A DNA stretch of 64,000 nt from an uncultured Methanobrevibacter sp. (GTDB taxonomy: Archaea > Methanobacteriota > Methanobacteria > Methanobacteriales > Methanobacteriaceae). The DNA is taken from the NCBI GenBank assembly GCA_946541845.1, contig CAMNJW010000001.1, positions 60,499-124,498 of the forward strand, read 5' to 3'. The position numbers and the translations under genes were made by a program. Shown in pieces: positions 25,621 to 33,652 of this stretch; positions within the stretch are counted from its first letter, which is position 1; each line of letters starts with the position of its first letter. A model generated the notes under the pieces. The model searched no databases, had not been told where the DNA came from, and saw nothing but the letters and a program-made list of their open reading frames with translations.

Positions 25621-25719
25621 TGGAAATGTTTGGGAAAGACATGGGATAAATTTGGAATAACATTGGAAAACGTCCGGAATAGCTTTAGAATTAATTTGGA
25701 AGATATTTGGAAAAATTTA
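25621..25719 (+). repeat. Nine-unit degenerate 11-bp tandem array before the regulator operon
   Basis: Read on the plus strand, units of exactly 11 bp follow one another: TGGAAATGTTT, GGGAAAGACAT, GGGATAAATTT, GGAATAACATT, GGAAAACGTCC, GGAATAGCTTT, AGAATTAATTT, GGAAGATATTT, GGAAAAATTTA. The consensus is roughly GGAAWARMTTT. Eleven bases is one turn of the helix, so all GGAA motifs face the same side of the DNA. The last unit runs into the AT-rich putative promoter (ATTTATTTAAAT, 25714-25725) of the winged-helix operon. It looks like an operator array for a cooperative DNA-binding protein. Confidence 0.7.
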
Positions 25720-25773
25720 TTTAAATTTAGATAAGGAAATGAGATATTATAAAAAAATTGGAGGAACATGAAA

Positions 25774-26565
25774 ATGAATATTCACAATGAGATTAATAGT
25801 GATATCAAATTTCTTGCAAAATCTGAAATTAGACTAAAGATTCTAAGTGAACTATATGACCGCCCAAACAGCATACACGGACTTGTCAAAAGAACAAATA
25901 TCAATTACAGTTCCGTATCAAGCAACATCAGCAAATTGGAGCAGAACAATCACATCAGAAAGATTAAACATAAATACCACATCAATCCCATGACAAAAAT
26001 ATATTTTAAAACACTGATAGACTTCAAAAACACTGTAGACATAATAAATGATTATAATGAATTTTGGGATAAGCACAACCTAGACCAGTTAAGCATCGAT
26101 TCAATCAAAAACATCACCGATTTAAAAGAATCCACACTAGTCGAAACAACACCAATTGACATCTATAAAACCCACAACACTATTAAAAATGAGCTATTGC
26201 AATCAATGTCCATCAAGGCAATTTTTCCATATTTACATCCAGATTATCCTCAAATCATTGAGAGCGTCTTGGAAAACAATGGTAAAATAGAATTGGTAAT
26301 TCCTAAAAGCATATATTCAGCAATCATAACACAAATCGACATGAAATTAAGAAGAGAATCATCAAAAAATGGAAGACTGAAAATCTATCCTGTTAACAAT
26401 GACTTAAAGATATACCTAACAATCTGCGACGGATCAATGAGCTTAGGACTATTCAAAAACGATGACAGTTTTGACCAGAACAGAATCCTGGTTTCCAATG
26501 ATGAAAAATCACATAAATGGGCTGAAAACCTATTTAAAGCAATCAAAGAGGATGTGATGAAATGA
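25774..26565 (+). CDS. Winged-helix regulator, FilR1-like (DUF1724), first of a tandem pair
   Basis: 263 residues from ATG 25774, chosen over ATG 25768 because GGAGG is only 3 bases from the first but 9 from the second. Residues about 10-75 are a winged helix (SEIRLKILSELYDRPNSIHG; YSSVSSNISKLEQNNHIRK). The rest matches the FilR1 middle domain with the hallmark LTICDGSMSLGLFKNDDSFD near the end. FilR1-type proteins regulate methanogenesis-related genes in Methanothrix/Methanosaeta. The 11-bp array directly upstream may be its own operator. Confidence 0.8.
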   Translation: MNIHNEINSDIKFLAKSEIRLKILSELYDRPNSIHGLVKRTNINYSSVSSNISKLEQNNHIRKIKHKYHINPMTKIYFKTLIDFKNTVDIINDYNEFWDKHNLDQLSIDSIKNITDLKESTLVETTPIDIYKTHNTIKNELLQSMSIKAIFPYLHPDYPQIIESVLENNGKIELVIPKSIYSAIITQIDMKLRRESSKNGRLKIYPVNNDLKIYLTICDGSMSLGLFKNDDSFDQNRILVSNDEKSHKWAENLFKAIKEDVMK

Positions 26566-27359
26566 CTTCCGTTCAAACCAAAACAGAACTGACAGAGGAA
26601 TATAAAAATGTCAAATATATCCTAACATCCAGCATGAGAACTAAACTGCTATTGGCCGTGTATGAAAGTTCAAAAAATTTAGAGGACTTGAGAACTGAAC
26701 TTAAAAAACCATCCGCAACAATTTTGCATGGTCTTAAGGAATTGGAAAATATCAATCTTGTTAAGAAAACCCAGAAATATTATGAATTAACCTCAAACGG
26801 TTTTCTCTTAACCACCAATATGATTAAACTGATTGAAAATTGGTTTTCAATCAACAAAAACAAGAAATTTTGGAATGATCATGACTTATCAGATATCCCT
26901 GAAGATATGCTGAAAAGCATGTACCTTCTAAAGGAAGCAGAGTATGAAAATTCAACAACTAGTGATTTATCAAATGCGTTCAATAAATACATTAAACTAC
27001 TTTCAAAATCAACAGAATTAAAAATAATACTTCCTATATACTCTGAAAACCATTTTAAACACATTATTGAATTGCTGAATGAAAGTAAAGTGAAAAATTT
27101 AGAACTGTTAGTTAATGATAAGATTCTAAGTTCAATCAAAAGCAACGATGATTTGAATAAAAATCTGATGAAAAACAAAAAAGTCAAAGTTAAATGCAGT
27201 GAAAATAATCTAAAATTATTTTTAACCTGTTCTGACAATTTCATGTCACTTTCATTGTTTTTCAAAGATGGACTATACGATGATTCCCAAATATTAATTG
27301 GAAAAGACAAAAATGCCATGAAATGGGCGTTGAATCTCTTTAAGTTTTTTTCTGATTAA
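26562..27359 (+). CDS. Winged-helix regulator, FilR1-like (DUF1724), second of a tandem pair
   Basis: 265 residues, paralogous to the preceding protein in length and layout: a winged helix in the first 85 residues (SSMRTKLLLAVYESSKNLED; SATILHGLKELENINLVKK), then the FilR1-type domain with FLTCSDNFMSLSLFFKDGLY and WALNLFKFFSD. The start overlaps the first gene's stop by 4 bp (ATGA). The pair may form heterodimers. The sequences have diverged strongly, so the duplication is not recent. Confidence 0.8.
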   Translation: MTSVQTKTELTEEYKNVKYILTSSMRTKLLLAVYESSKNLEDLRTELKKPSATILHGLKELENINLVKKTQKYYELTSNGFLLTTNMIKLIENWFSINKNKKFWNDHDLSDIPEDMLKSMYLLKEAEYENSTTSDLSNAFNKYIKLLSKSTELKIILPIYSENHFKHIIELLNESKVKNLELLVNDKILSSIKSNDDLNKNLMKNKKVKVKCSENNLKLFLTCSDNFMSLSLFFKDGLYDDSQILIGKDKNAMKWALNLFKFFSD

Positions 27360-27379
27360 TTAAGAGGATGGTAAAAAAA

Positions 27380-27706
27380 ATGTCTAAAAAATCAATGATG
27401 ACAAAAACAATTTTTGCAATAACAAATAGGGAGCTTTCTAATATATTAATTGGAAGAAAAGGTGGTAAAACAACCATTATGATAATAGATAAACTATTAT
27501 CCAAACCCTATAATGCCAATGAACTATCAAAATTATTACATTTAGATTATAAAACAATTACACACCATATCGATATAATTTACGAACATAACTATGTAGA
27601 AAGAGAAGAACTTGAAAACTGCATTTTGTATTATCCAAGCAACAAATTATTTAATTGCCTAGATGAATATAATCTAATTAAGAAGTTTCTCGAAACTGAC
27701 AAATAG
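27380..27706 (+). CDS. Small winged-helix regulator
   Basis: 108 residues from ATG 27380, chosen because AGGATGGTAAAAAAA precedes it as in the neighbouring genes; ATG 27368 would leave GAGG adjacent to the start. The core TTIMIIDKLLSKPYNANELS, then HLDYKTITHHIDIIYEHNYV and LYYPSNKLFNCLDE, is an ArsR-like winged helix. It continues the operon after the FilR1-like pair and stands 8 bp before moaB. Confidence 0.75.
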   Translation: MSKKSMMTKTIFAITNRELSNILIGRKGGKTTIMIIDKLLSKPYNANELSKLLHLDYKTITHHIDIIYEHNYVEREELENCILYYPSNKLFNCLDEYNLIKKFLETDK

Positions 27707-27714
27707 GTGGTAAA

Positions 27715-28221
27715 ATGAAAAGTGAAACAGCAAACGAACATCAAAAAGAATCCTCAAAGGACATCACTTGCGGAGTAATTACTCTCAGCGATAGTAGAAA
27801 ATCAAAAAAGGCAGATTTGTCCGGCCAATACATGGCAGAAGAAATTGAATCAAGATATACCTTGAAAGGTAGGTCACTAATACCTGATGAAAAGGAAGAT
27901 TTGATTAATGCTATTGAAGAGATGATCTCCGATGACATTGATGTTATCCTAACAACCGGAGGAACCGGTCTTGATCCCCGTGACATTACCGTTGAAACTG
28001 TTGAATCACTATTCGAAAAAAAATTAGATGGTTTTGGAGAAATATTTAGAGCAAAATCCTATGAGGAAATCGGCGCTGCAGCATTGCTTTCAAGAGCTAC
28101 CGCTGGAATTTATAAAAAAACAGTTATATTTTCTATGCCAGGTTCTCCAAATGCTGTAAAAACCGCATTCAGCATAATCATTGATGAACTTCCTCATTTT
28201 GTCCATCATGTAAAAAAATGA
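27715..28221 (+). CDS. moaB: Molybdenum cofactor biosynthesis protein MoaB/Mog
   Basis: 168 residues with the MoCF fold: CGVITLSDSRKSKKADLSGQ, the substrate loop TTGGTGLDPRDITVE and the closing SMPGSPNAVKTAFSIIIDEL. MoaB adenylylates molybdopterin before metal insertion; methanogens need this pterin for formylmethanofuran dehydrogenase. It is last in the operon of three winged-helix genes (AGGTGGTAAA before the ATG), so the regulators may respond to molybdate, tungstate or energy state; that link is positional only. Confidence 0.92.
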   Translation: MKSETANEHQKESSKDITCGVITLSDSRKSKKADLSGQYMAEEIESRYTLKGRSLIPDEKEDLINAIEEMISDDIDVILTTGGTGLDPRDITVETVESLFEKKLDGFGEIFRAKSYEEIGAAALLSRATAGIYKKTVIFSMPGSPNAVKTAFSIIIDELPHFVHHVKK

Positions 28222-28254
28222 TGAAATAATATTCATCATTATTTTTTTCTTTTT

Positions 28255-28782
28255 TTAATCAAAAAATTCATTAACACAAATTAAAGGTTCTAATGCAATT
28301 CCTTCTTTTTCAAATTCTTCAATTGCTCCCTCTTGACGGTCAACGACAACAAAAGCTCTTTTTACATTTCCTCCATTGTCTTGAATAGCTTTAATGGCTT
28401 TTAAAAGAGATCCTCCTGTTGTTGAAACATCTTCAACGACGATGACATTATCCCCTTCATTGAGTTCGCCTTCGATTAATTTAGATGTACCATAGCCTTT
28501 CTTTTCCTTACGAATCATCAATAATGGAAGTTTTGATTCAAGTGAAACTGCTGTAGCTATTGGAACCGCTCCCAATGCTGGACCTGCAACTTTATCTATT
28601 TCATCAACATCAACCTTTTCAGTGATTAATTTAGAAATTGTAGATAAAATTTCAGGCTCTGTAATAGCCTTTTTCATGTTAATGTAGTAGTTACTTTTCT
28701 TTCCAGACGATAAAGTAAAATCCCCTTCAAGAAATACTTCATTTTCTTTCAATAAACTAATCAAATATTCTTTAGAAACCAT
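28255..28782 (-). CDS. pyrE: Orotate phosphoribosyltransferase
   Basis: 175 residues of the type I phosphoribosyltransferase family: [20 protein letters not shown] near residue 22, [16 protein letters not shown] (flexible loop), and the PRPP-binding [19 protein letters not shown]. It joins orotate to PRPP to give OMP in pyrimidine synthesis. Convergent with moaB, and downstream of a PRC-barrel gene (9-bp gap). Confidence 0.95.
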   Translation of the reverse strand: MVSKEYLISLLKENEVFLEGDFTLSSGKKSNYYINMKKAITEPEILSTISKLITEKVDVDEIDKVAGPALGAVPIATAVSLESKLPLLMIRKEKKGYGTSKLIEGELNEGDNVIVVEDVSTTGGSLLKAIKAIQDNGGNVKRAFVVVDRQEGAIEEFEKEGIALEPLICVNEFFD

Positions 28783-28791
28783 ATCAATCAG

Positions 28792-29022
28792 TTAAATATC
28801 ATCTTCACCTTTAAGAAGGACCTTATCTCCTATTACCTTAATGAGTTCCAAAGGAACCAAATTTTCACTAGCTTTAATTTGTTCAGAAAATCCTGTTTTT
28901 TTAATTACCAAATCAGTAATTTCAAAAGTGTCCTTGTCAAACACGACATCAGTGACTTTACCGACAATTTGGATTTCTGCATCGAGAACTTCTTTACCAA
29001 ATAATTCATCTTTAATTCTCAT
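28792..29022 (-). CDS. PRC-barrel domain protein
   Basis: 76 residues consisting only of a PRC-barrel: MRIKDELFGKEVLDAEIQIV, GKVTDVVFDKDTFEITDLVI and the closing VIGDKVLLKG. The start is set at ATG 29022 behind AAGGTGTTTTT; an upstream ATG at 29067 would add 15 non-family residues. A second PRC-barrel protein is encoded at 50596-50874. Related small PRC-barrel proteins (CdpB) bind SepF in archaeal cell division, a possible role here. Confidence 0.8.
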   Translation of the reverse strand: MRIKDELFGKEVLDAEIQIVGKVTDVVFDKDTFEITDLVIKKTGFSEQIKASENLVPLELIKVIGDKVLLKGEDDI

Positions 29023-29151
29023 AAAAACACCTTGTTTTTTATATTGTTCTTTCAATTTAAAATACATTTACCTTAATAATCTATTTAAAAAAAGAAAAAT
29101 TGTATTTATTACAAACAATATAATAACAATATTGCTTTAAAGGTGTGATAT

Positions 29152-30405
29152 ATGGACGATGAATATTTAACAGTATCGCAAATTAATGCCTACATCAACA
29201 AAAAACTGAAAATGGATGTCAATTTAAGAAACATCTACATTAGAGGGGAAATATCCAATTATAAAACATATCCTAGCGGACATAGTTATTTCACCCTTAA
29301 GGATAAAAATTCCCAAATCAGTGCTGTGATGTTTAAGGGCAACAAAAGATTCCTTAAATTCGAACCTAAAAACGGCATGAAAGTGATTATCAAAGGTAAA
29401 ATTGAAGTTTATGAAAAAAACGGATACTATCAGCTATATGCCACCAGAATTACAGAGGACGGAATAGGAGAATTGCACATTGCCTTTGAACAGCTGAAGA
29501 AAAAACTTGAAAAAGAAGGATTATTTGACGATGCACACAAAAAAGAAATCCCAAAATATCCTAAAAAAATTGGAGTTGTTACAGCTCAGACCGGAGCTGC
29601 AATTAGGGACATCATCACAACAATCAAAAGAAGATATCCAAAATGTGAAATTTTAGTATTTTCCACATTAGTTCAAGGAGATATGGCGGCGCCTCAAATC
29701 GTGCGCCAAATCAGACATGCTCAAGAATTTGATATTGACACACTGATTGTTGGAAGAGGCGGAGGAAGCATTGAAGATTTATGGCCATTTAATGAAGAGA
29801 TTGTTGCACGTGAAATCTATAACTGTAGAATTCCAGTAATCAGTGCTGTGGGACATGAAATTGATTTCACAATTTCAGATTTTGTTGCGGATTTAAGGGC
29901 AGCAACTCCTACTGCAGCGGCCGAACGTGCAGTCCCCCAATTAAGTGAGGTCACATTTAAGATAAGTCAATTGAATAAAAGATTAAATAAAACCATTGAA
30001 ACAAAGATTCAACATAATAAGGTTAAATTGGAAAATATTTCCCAAAAGCAAATCTTTAAAAATCCCGAATCCATTTATGAAATAAAAGAGATGAACTTGG
30101 ATCATTTAATCAATAAATTGGCTTTCGCATCCAAAAACATTATTTCTGAAAATAAGAACAAACTGTTCAAATTAGAAAATTCAATTGTTTTGAAAAATCC
30201 AAAAGAAATAACAAAACCTAAACGGGATGCCTATCTGAGAAATATTGAAAAACTAGAAATTCTAAATCCACTTTTAACATTGAAAAGAGGATATACAATT
30301 GCAAAAACAGGTGATAAAGTCATATCATCAGCAAAAGACGTTAAAACTGGAGACAAATTAGACATTGAATTTGATGACGGGACAATTAATACACAGGTGA
30401 TATAA
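29152..30405 (+). CDS. xseA: Exodeoxyribonuclease VII large subunit
   Basis: 417 residues in the bacterial XseA order: an N-terminal OB fold (YIRGEISNYKTYPSGHSYFT, QISAVMFKGNKRFLKF), the catalytic domain (GVVTAQTGAAIRDIITTIKR; GRGGGSIEDLWPFNEE; SAVGHEIDFTISDFVADLRA; TPTAAAERAVP), a long coiled coil and a C-terminal TLKRGYTIAK segment. The enzyme degrades single-stranded DNA from both ends. The system is bacterial in origin and occurs in some methanogens only. RBS AGGTGTGATAT; overlaps xseB by one base. Confidence 0.95.
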   Translation: MDDEYLTVSQINAYINKKLKMDVNLRNIYIRGEISNYKTYPSGHSYFTLKDKNSQISAVMFKGNKRFLKFEPKNGMKVIIKGKIEVYEKNGYYQLYATRITEDGIGELHIAFEQLKKKLEKEGLFDDAHKKEIPKYPKKIGVVTAQTGAAIRDIITTIKRRYPKCEILVFSTLVQGDMAAPQIVRQIRHAQEFDIDTLIVGRGGGSIEDLWPFNEEIVAREIYNCRIPVISAVGHEIDFTISDFVADLRAATPTAAAERAVPQLSEVTFKISQLNKRLNKTIETKIQHNKVKLENISQKQIFKNPESIYEIKEMNLDHLINKLAFASKNIISENKNKLFKLENSIVLKNPKEITKPKRDAYLRNIEKLEILNPLLTLKRGYTIAKTGDKVISSAKDVKTGDKLDIEFDDGTINTQVI

Positions 30406-30623
30406 TGGAAAATTTAAGTTTCGAAGAAAGTTTGGAAAAATTAGAAGAAATCGTTAACAAATTGGAAAACGGAGATGTACCCTTAGATGACGCTATTGAA
30501 GAATTTAACAATGCAATGCAACTTGTCAAAGTTTGTAATGATAAATTAAATGCCGCTGAGGAATCCATTGCAAAAATCGTTAAAGATAACGGAGACATAG
30601 TCGACTTTAATCCAACCGAATGA
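30405..30623 (+). CDS. xseB: Exodeoxyribonuclease VII small subunit
   Basis: 72 residues, with the canonical small-subunit motif SFEESLEKLEEIVNKLENGD and VPLDDAIEEFNNAMQLVKVC. Several copies of XseB wrap the coiled coil of XseA. The start shares its first base with the xseA stop (TAATG), showing translational coupling. The 3' end overlaps the convergent cbiZ gene by 17 bp. Confidence 0.93.
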   Translation: MENLSFEESLEKLEEIVNKLENGDVPLDDAIEEFNNAMQLVKVCNDKLNAAEESIAKIVKDNGDIVDFNPTE

Positions 30624-31629
30624 AATAGCTTATCCAATATTCCAATAATTCTTTTATTGGATAACTATTACAATTCTCTTTTACTATTTTTTTAGCTAAA
30701 TATAATGCATCCTCTTTTTTAATCAGATTATTATTGACCTCATCAATCAGATTTAAAACTGATGCAGCAATTGCCACATTATCCTGATTTTTAGCATCAA
30801 TTTTCAATTGTTTTATGAATTCAAATTTATCATAATCCAAATTATCATAAAAATCATTGATATCAAGTTTATATCTGTTTAAACGAACCAAAACATGTGA
30901 CTGTGAATTATTTGTAATCCAAACCTGCTTTCCAATGGCTTTTGTGACAGATTCTATTACACATTTTCCTATTAACTCACCGAGTTTTGAATGCTTTCCA
31001 GCATTAGTGACCTCATCATTTGAATCAAGATTTGAAAAAATACAAATACCATCCGTGCCAGTTCCTGTTGCATATCCGTTAGAATACTGTGAAGGAATCC
31101 TTAAGTTACTTAGGGCAACTGTCTTGGCTTCGGTAGCTGTCATGAACGCTTCCATTAATGTTGATTTGGATAATTTAACATTCAAAAGCAGAATTATATT
31201 TATTGTTCCGAAATGAAACTCGCCATTTTCCTGCCAATATGATGCGACATCACCTGCTCTTGAAGCATTTGTCCTAACGCCAGCAGTTGATATAGCTGTC
31301 ACTTCAACATTTTTAAATGATTTTGTTACTATGCTTGAATTCTTCATTTCAGCCAATGTAATCAAACCAGTTGAAAAATTTGAATCAATATCCATTAAGC
31401 CACATTCATTTATCAGGTAGTCACAAACATCATGGTCAACAAGATAATCAATCTTTTCCTGAGATAAATGCTGATTGAAAACTGAATCATACCTATCGCA
31501 ATATCCACCGTTAAGTTCCGAAGTGGAAACACCATTACGATTGTGTTTAAAGTTAATTAAAATAGTGTCTTTCAAGTAAAATATCTCATCATCGAGTGAT
31601 GTTTTAAAAATAAGTCTATTTGAGTACAT
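30607..31629 (-). CDS. cbiZ: Adenosylcobinamide amidohydrolase
   Basis: 340 residues. The CbiZ core is visible as STAGVRTNASRAGDVASYWQ, GTINIILLLNVKLSKSTLME, and GYATGTGTDGICIFSN. CbiZ removes the aminopropanol from scavenged adenosylcobinamide to give adenosylcobyric acid, allowing salvage of foreign corrinoids. The last ~60 residues after VLVRLNRYKL form an extra helical tail. Together with cbiD (46.7 kb) it shows both salvage and de novo corrinoid synthesis. Confidence 0.9.
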   Translation of the reverse strand: MYSNRLIFKTSLDDEIFYLKDTILINFKHNRNGVSTSELNGGYCDRYDSVFNQHLSQEKIDYLVDHDVCDYLINECGLMDIDSNFSTGLITLAEMKNSSIVTKSFKNVEVTAISTAGVRTNASRAGDVASYWQENGEFHFGTINIILLLNVKLSKSTLMEAFMTATEAKTVALSNLRIPSQYSNGYATGTGTDGICIFSNLDSNDEVTNAGKHSKLGELIGKCVIESVTKAIGKQVWITNNSQSHVLVRLNRYKLDINDFYDNLDYDKFEFIKQLKIDAKNQDNVAIAASVLNLIDEVNNNLIKKEDALYLAKKIVKENCNSYPIKELLEYWISYFIRLD

Positions 31630-31673
31630 AAAAAAATAAAAAAAGAAAAGAAATTATGAAAATTTCTTCATAT

Positions 31674-33284
31674 TTACATCATTGGAGGCATTCCGCCCAT
31701 TGCGGAAGGGTCCATACCCATGTCTTCTGGGCCTTTGGTTGATGCAATTACGTCATCGATTCTTAAGATCATTTCAGCTGCTTCGGATGCAGATTGGATA
31801 GCTTGTTTTTTGACACGTTTTGGTTCAATTACGCCAGCTTCTTTCATGTCTGCAACTTCACCAGTGAATACGTCTAATCCCATGTAAGCGGATTCTTCTT
31901 GTGCTGCTCTTAAGTCTACTAAGGAGTCGATGCTGTCTAAACCTGCGTTTTCAGCTAAGGTTTTTGGTACGATTTCTAAAGCTTCTGCGAATGCGTTTAC
32001 AGCTAATTGTTCTCTACCAGAAATGGATTCTGCGTAGTCTTTGAGTTTTTTAGCCATTGCGATTTCAGGAGCTCCTCCACCTGCAACAACTTTGTCGTCT
32101 TCTACGGTAGCAGCAACTACACCGATTGCGTCTTCAATTGCTCTTACAATTTCATCTACAATGTGTTTGGTACTTCCTCTTACGAATAAGGTTACGGATT
32201 TTGCACCGGAGCATTCTTCGACAAAGATCATGTCATCGCCGGAGATTTTTCTTTCTTCTACGATTCCAGCTTGTCCTAAGTCATCAGCGGTTAAGTCATC
32301 TAAGTTAGTGACAACGGTTGCACCGGTAGCTCTGGATAATTTTTCAATGTCAGATTTTTTAACTCTTCTTACTGCTAAAACACCAGCTTTGGATAAGTAG
32401 TGTTGTGCTAAGTCATCGATACCTTTTTGTGCGAATAATACGTTAGCACCTGCTGCAACAATTTTATCAACCATATCTTTGACCATTTTTTCTTCTTGTT
32501 CGATGAAAGCTTGCATTTGAGCAGGGTCAGTGATTGTGATTTGAGTATCGGTTTCGGTTTCTTTAACTTCTAAAGGAGCGTTGACTAATGCGATTTTTGC
32601 ATCTTTGATTTCAGATGGCATACCTGGGTGTACTCTTTCTTTGTCTACAATTACACCTTCAACTAAGTTGGATTCTTCAACAACAGCTCCATCTTTTTTC
32701 TCGATTTTAATGTTGTCAATGTCAACACCGTCATCGTCAGCAACAGCTTCTACAGCATCTACGATTAATTTTGCTAATGGTTCACGTGCTGCTTCAGTTC
32801 CTTTACCAGTCATTGCAGTCATAGCTACTTTCATTAAGGTTTCGGAATCAACATCTTCGATTGCGATTTCATCTAAGATTTCTTGAGCTTTTTCTGCTGC
32901 TTTTCTGTATCCCATAGCAATGATAGTTGGGTGAATGTCAGAATCGAGTAATCCTTCAGATTTTTTCAATAATTCTCCAGCAATGATAACTGCAGTAGTA
33001 GTTCCGTCTCCAACTTCATCTTCTTGGGTTTTTGCTACTTCCACGAGCATTTTTGCTGCAGGGTGTTCAATATCCATTTCTTTTAAGATAGTTACACCGT
33101 CGTTAGTTACGACAATATCTCCAAGTCCGTCAACTAACATTTTGTCCATTCCTTTAGGACCTAAAGTAGTTCTTACAGTTTCAGCTAATACTTTACCAGC
33201 TAAAATGTTATTTCTTTGTGCATCTCTACCGACAGACCTGTTAGTACCTTCAGGTAAAATAAAAATTGGTTGTCCTTGTGCCAT
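31674..33284 (-). CDS. ths: Thermosome subunit (group II chaperonin)
   Basis: 536 residues with all group II chaperonin signatures: [20 protein letters not shown], the ATPase loop [30 protein letters not shown] in the C-terminal equatorial region, and a Gly/Met tail (GGMPPMM). It folds cytosolic proteins in double rings of eight. The G/C-richer codons and strong leader (AAGGTGATTATTA before ATG) fit a highly expressed gene. Confidence 0.97.
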   Translation of the reverse strand: MAQGQPIFILPEGTNRSVGRDAQRNNILAGKVLAETVRTTLGPKGMDKMLVDGLGDIVVTNDGVTILKEMDIEHPAAKMLVEVAKTQEDEVGDGTTTAVIIAGELLKKSEGLLDSDIHPTIIAMGYRKAAEKAQEILDEIAIEDVDSETLMKVAMTAMTGKGTEAAREPLAKLIVDAVEAVADDDGVDIDNIKIEKKDGAVVEESNLVEGVIVDKERVHPGMPSEIKDAKIALVNAPLEVKETETDTQITITDPAQMQAFIEQEEKMVKDMVDKIVAAGANVLFAQKGIDDLAQHYLSKAGVLAVRRVKKSDIEKLSRATGATVVTNLDDLTADDLGQAGIVEERKISGDDMIFVEECSGAKSVTLFVRGSTKHIVDEIVRAIEDAIGVVAATVEDDKVVAGGGAPEIAMAKKLKDYAESISGREQLAVNAFAEALEIVPKTLAENAGLDSIDSLVDLRAAQEESAYMGLDVFTGEVADMKEAGVIEPKRVKKQAIQSASEAAEMILRIDDVIASTKGPEDMGMDPSAMGGMPPMM

Positions 33285-33399
33285 TAATAATCACCTTTTT
33301 TTAATTTTATAAAATAATTAGATCAGTTTAATTATCAACATGAGAAAATAAGTTTATAGTGTTGACTAAACCTTTCTACTTAATACATGAGTTTAAGGT

Positions 33400-33408
33400 T
33401 ATATAAAT
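33400..33408 (-). promoter_or_regulatory. Thermosome promoter TATA box
   Basis: ATTTATATAACC on the minus strand predicts transcription from about 33379 and a leader of about 95 bases. Between 33409 and 33652 only AT-rich sequence is seen; a 26-codon plus-strand frame at 33565-33645 has no ribosome site and is not called. Confidence 0.5.
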
Positions 33409-33652
33409 ACTTTATGGTATAAAGTAAATTAAAGTAAGAAAAAGATTGAAGAGAATATGGTCCTAAGAAAAAAGTATCAAAATCAATGCAAAACGAACCT
33501 ATTATTTTGAGTCAAACACTTCAAACATTGAAAATTTAATAAGGAAAATTGTTTAAATGACATCATGTTGAAAAATAATATCAAACTTATCAGGGCAGAT
33601 AGATGTAAGGAATTAAAAAGAATGAAAATAAAAAAAGTTAAGTAGATATGAA

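Noticed and set aside
25621..25719. 11-bp units considered as a simple satellite from slippage
   Set aside because: Units differ at most positions and only GGAA and TTT ends plus the exact spacing are kept, which slippage would not produce; retained as an operator-like array.
32041..32400. Long frames opposite the thermosome gene
   Set aside because: Antisense frames in a highly expressed, codon-biased gene; no start signals and no recognisable protein.
33565..33645. 26-codon plus-strand frame in the gap before the thermosome promoter
   Set aside because: No Shine-Dalgarno sequence, Lys-rich composition expected by chance in AT-rich DNA, and it runs into the end of the convergent coiled-coil gene.
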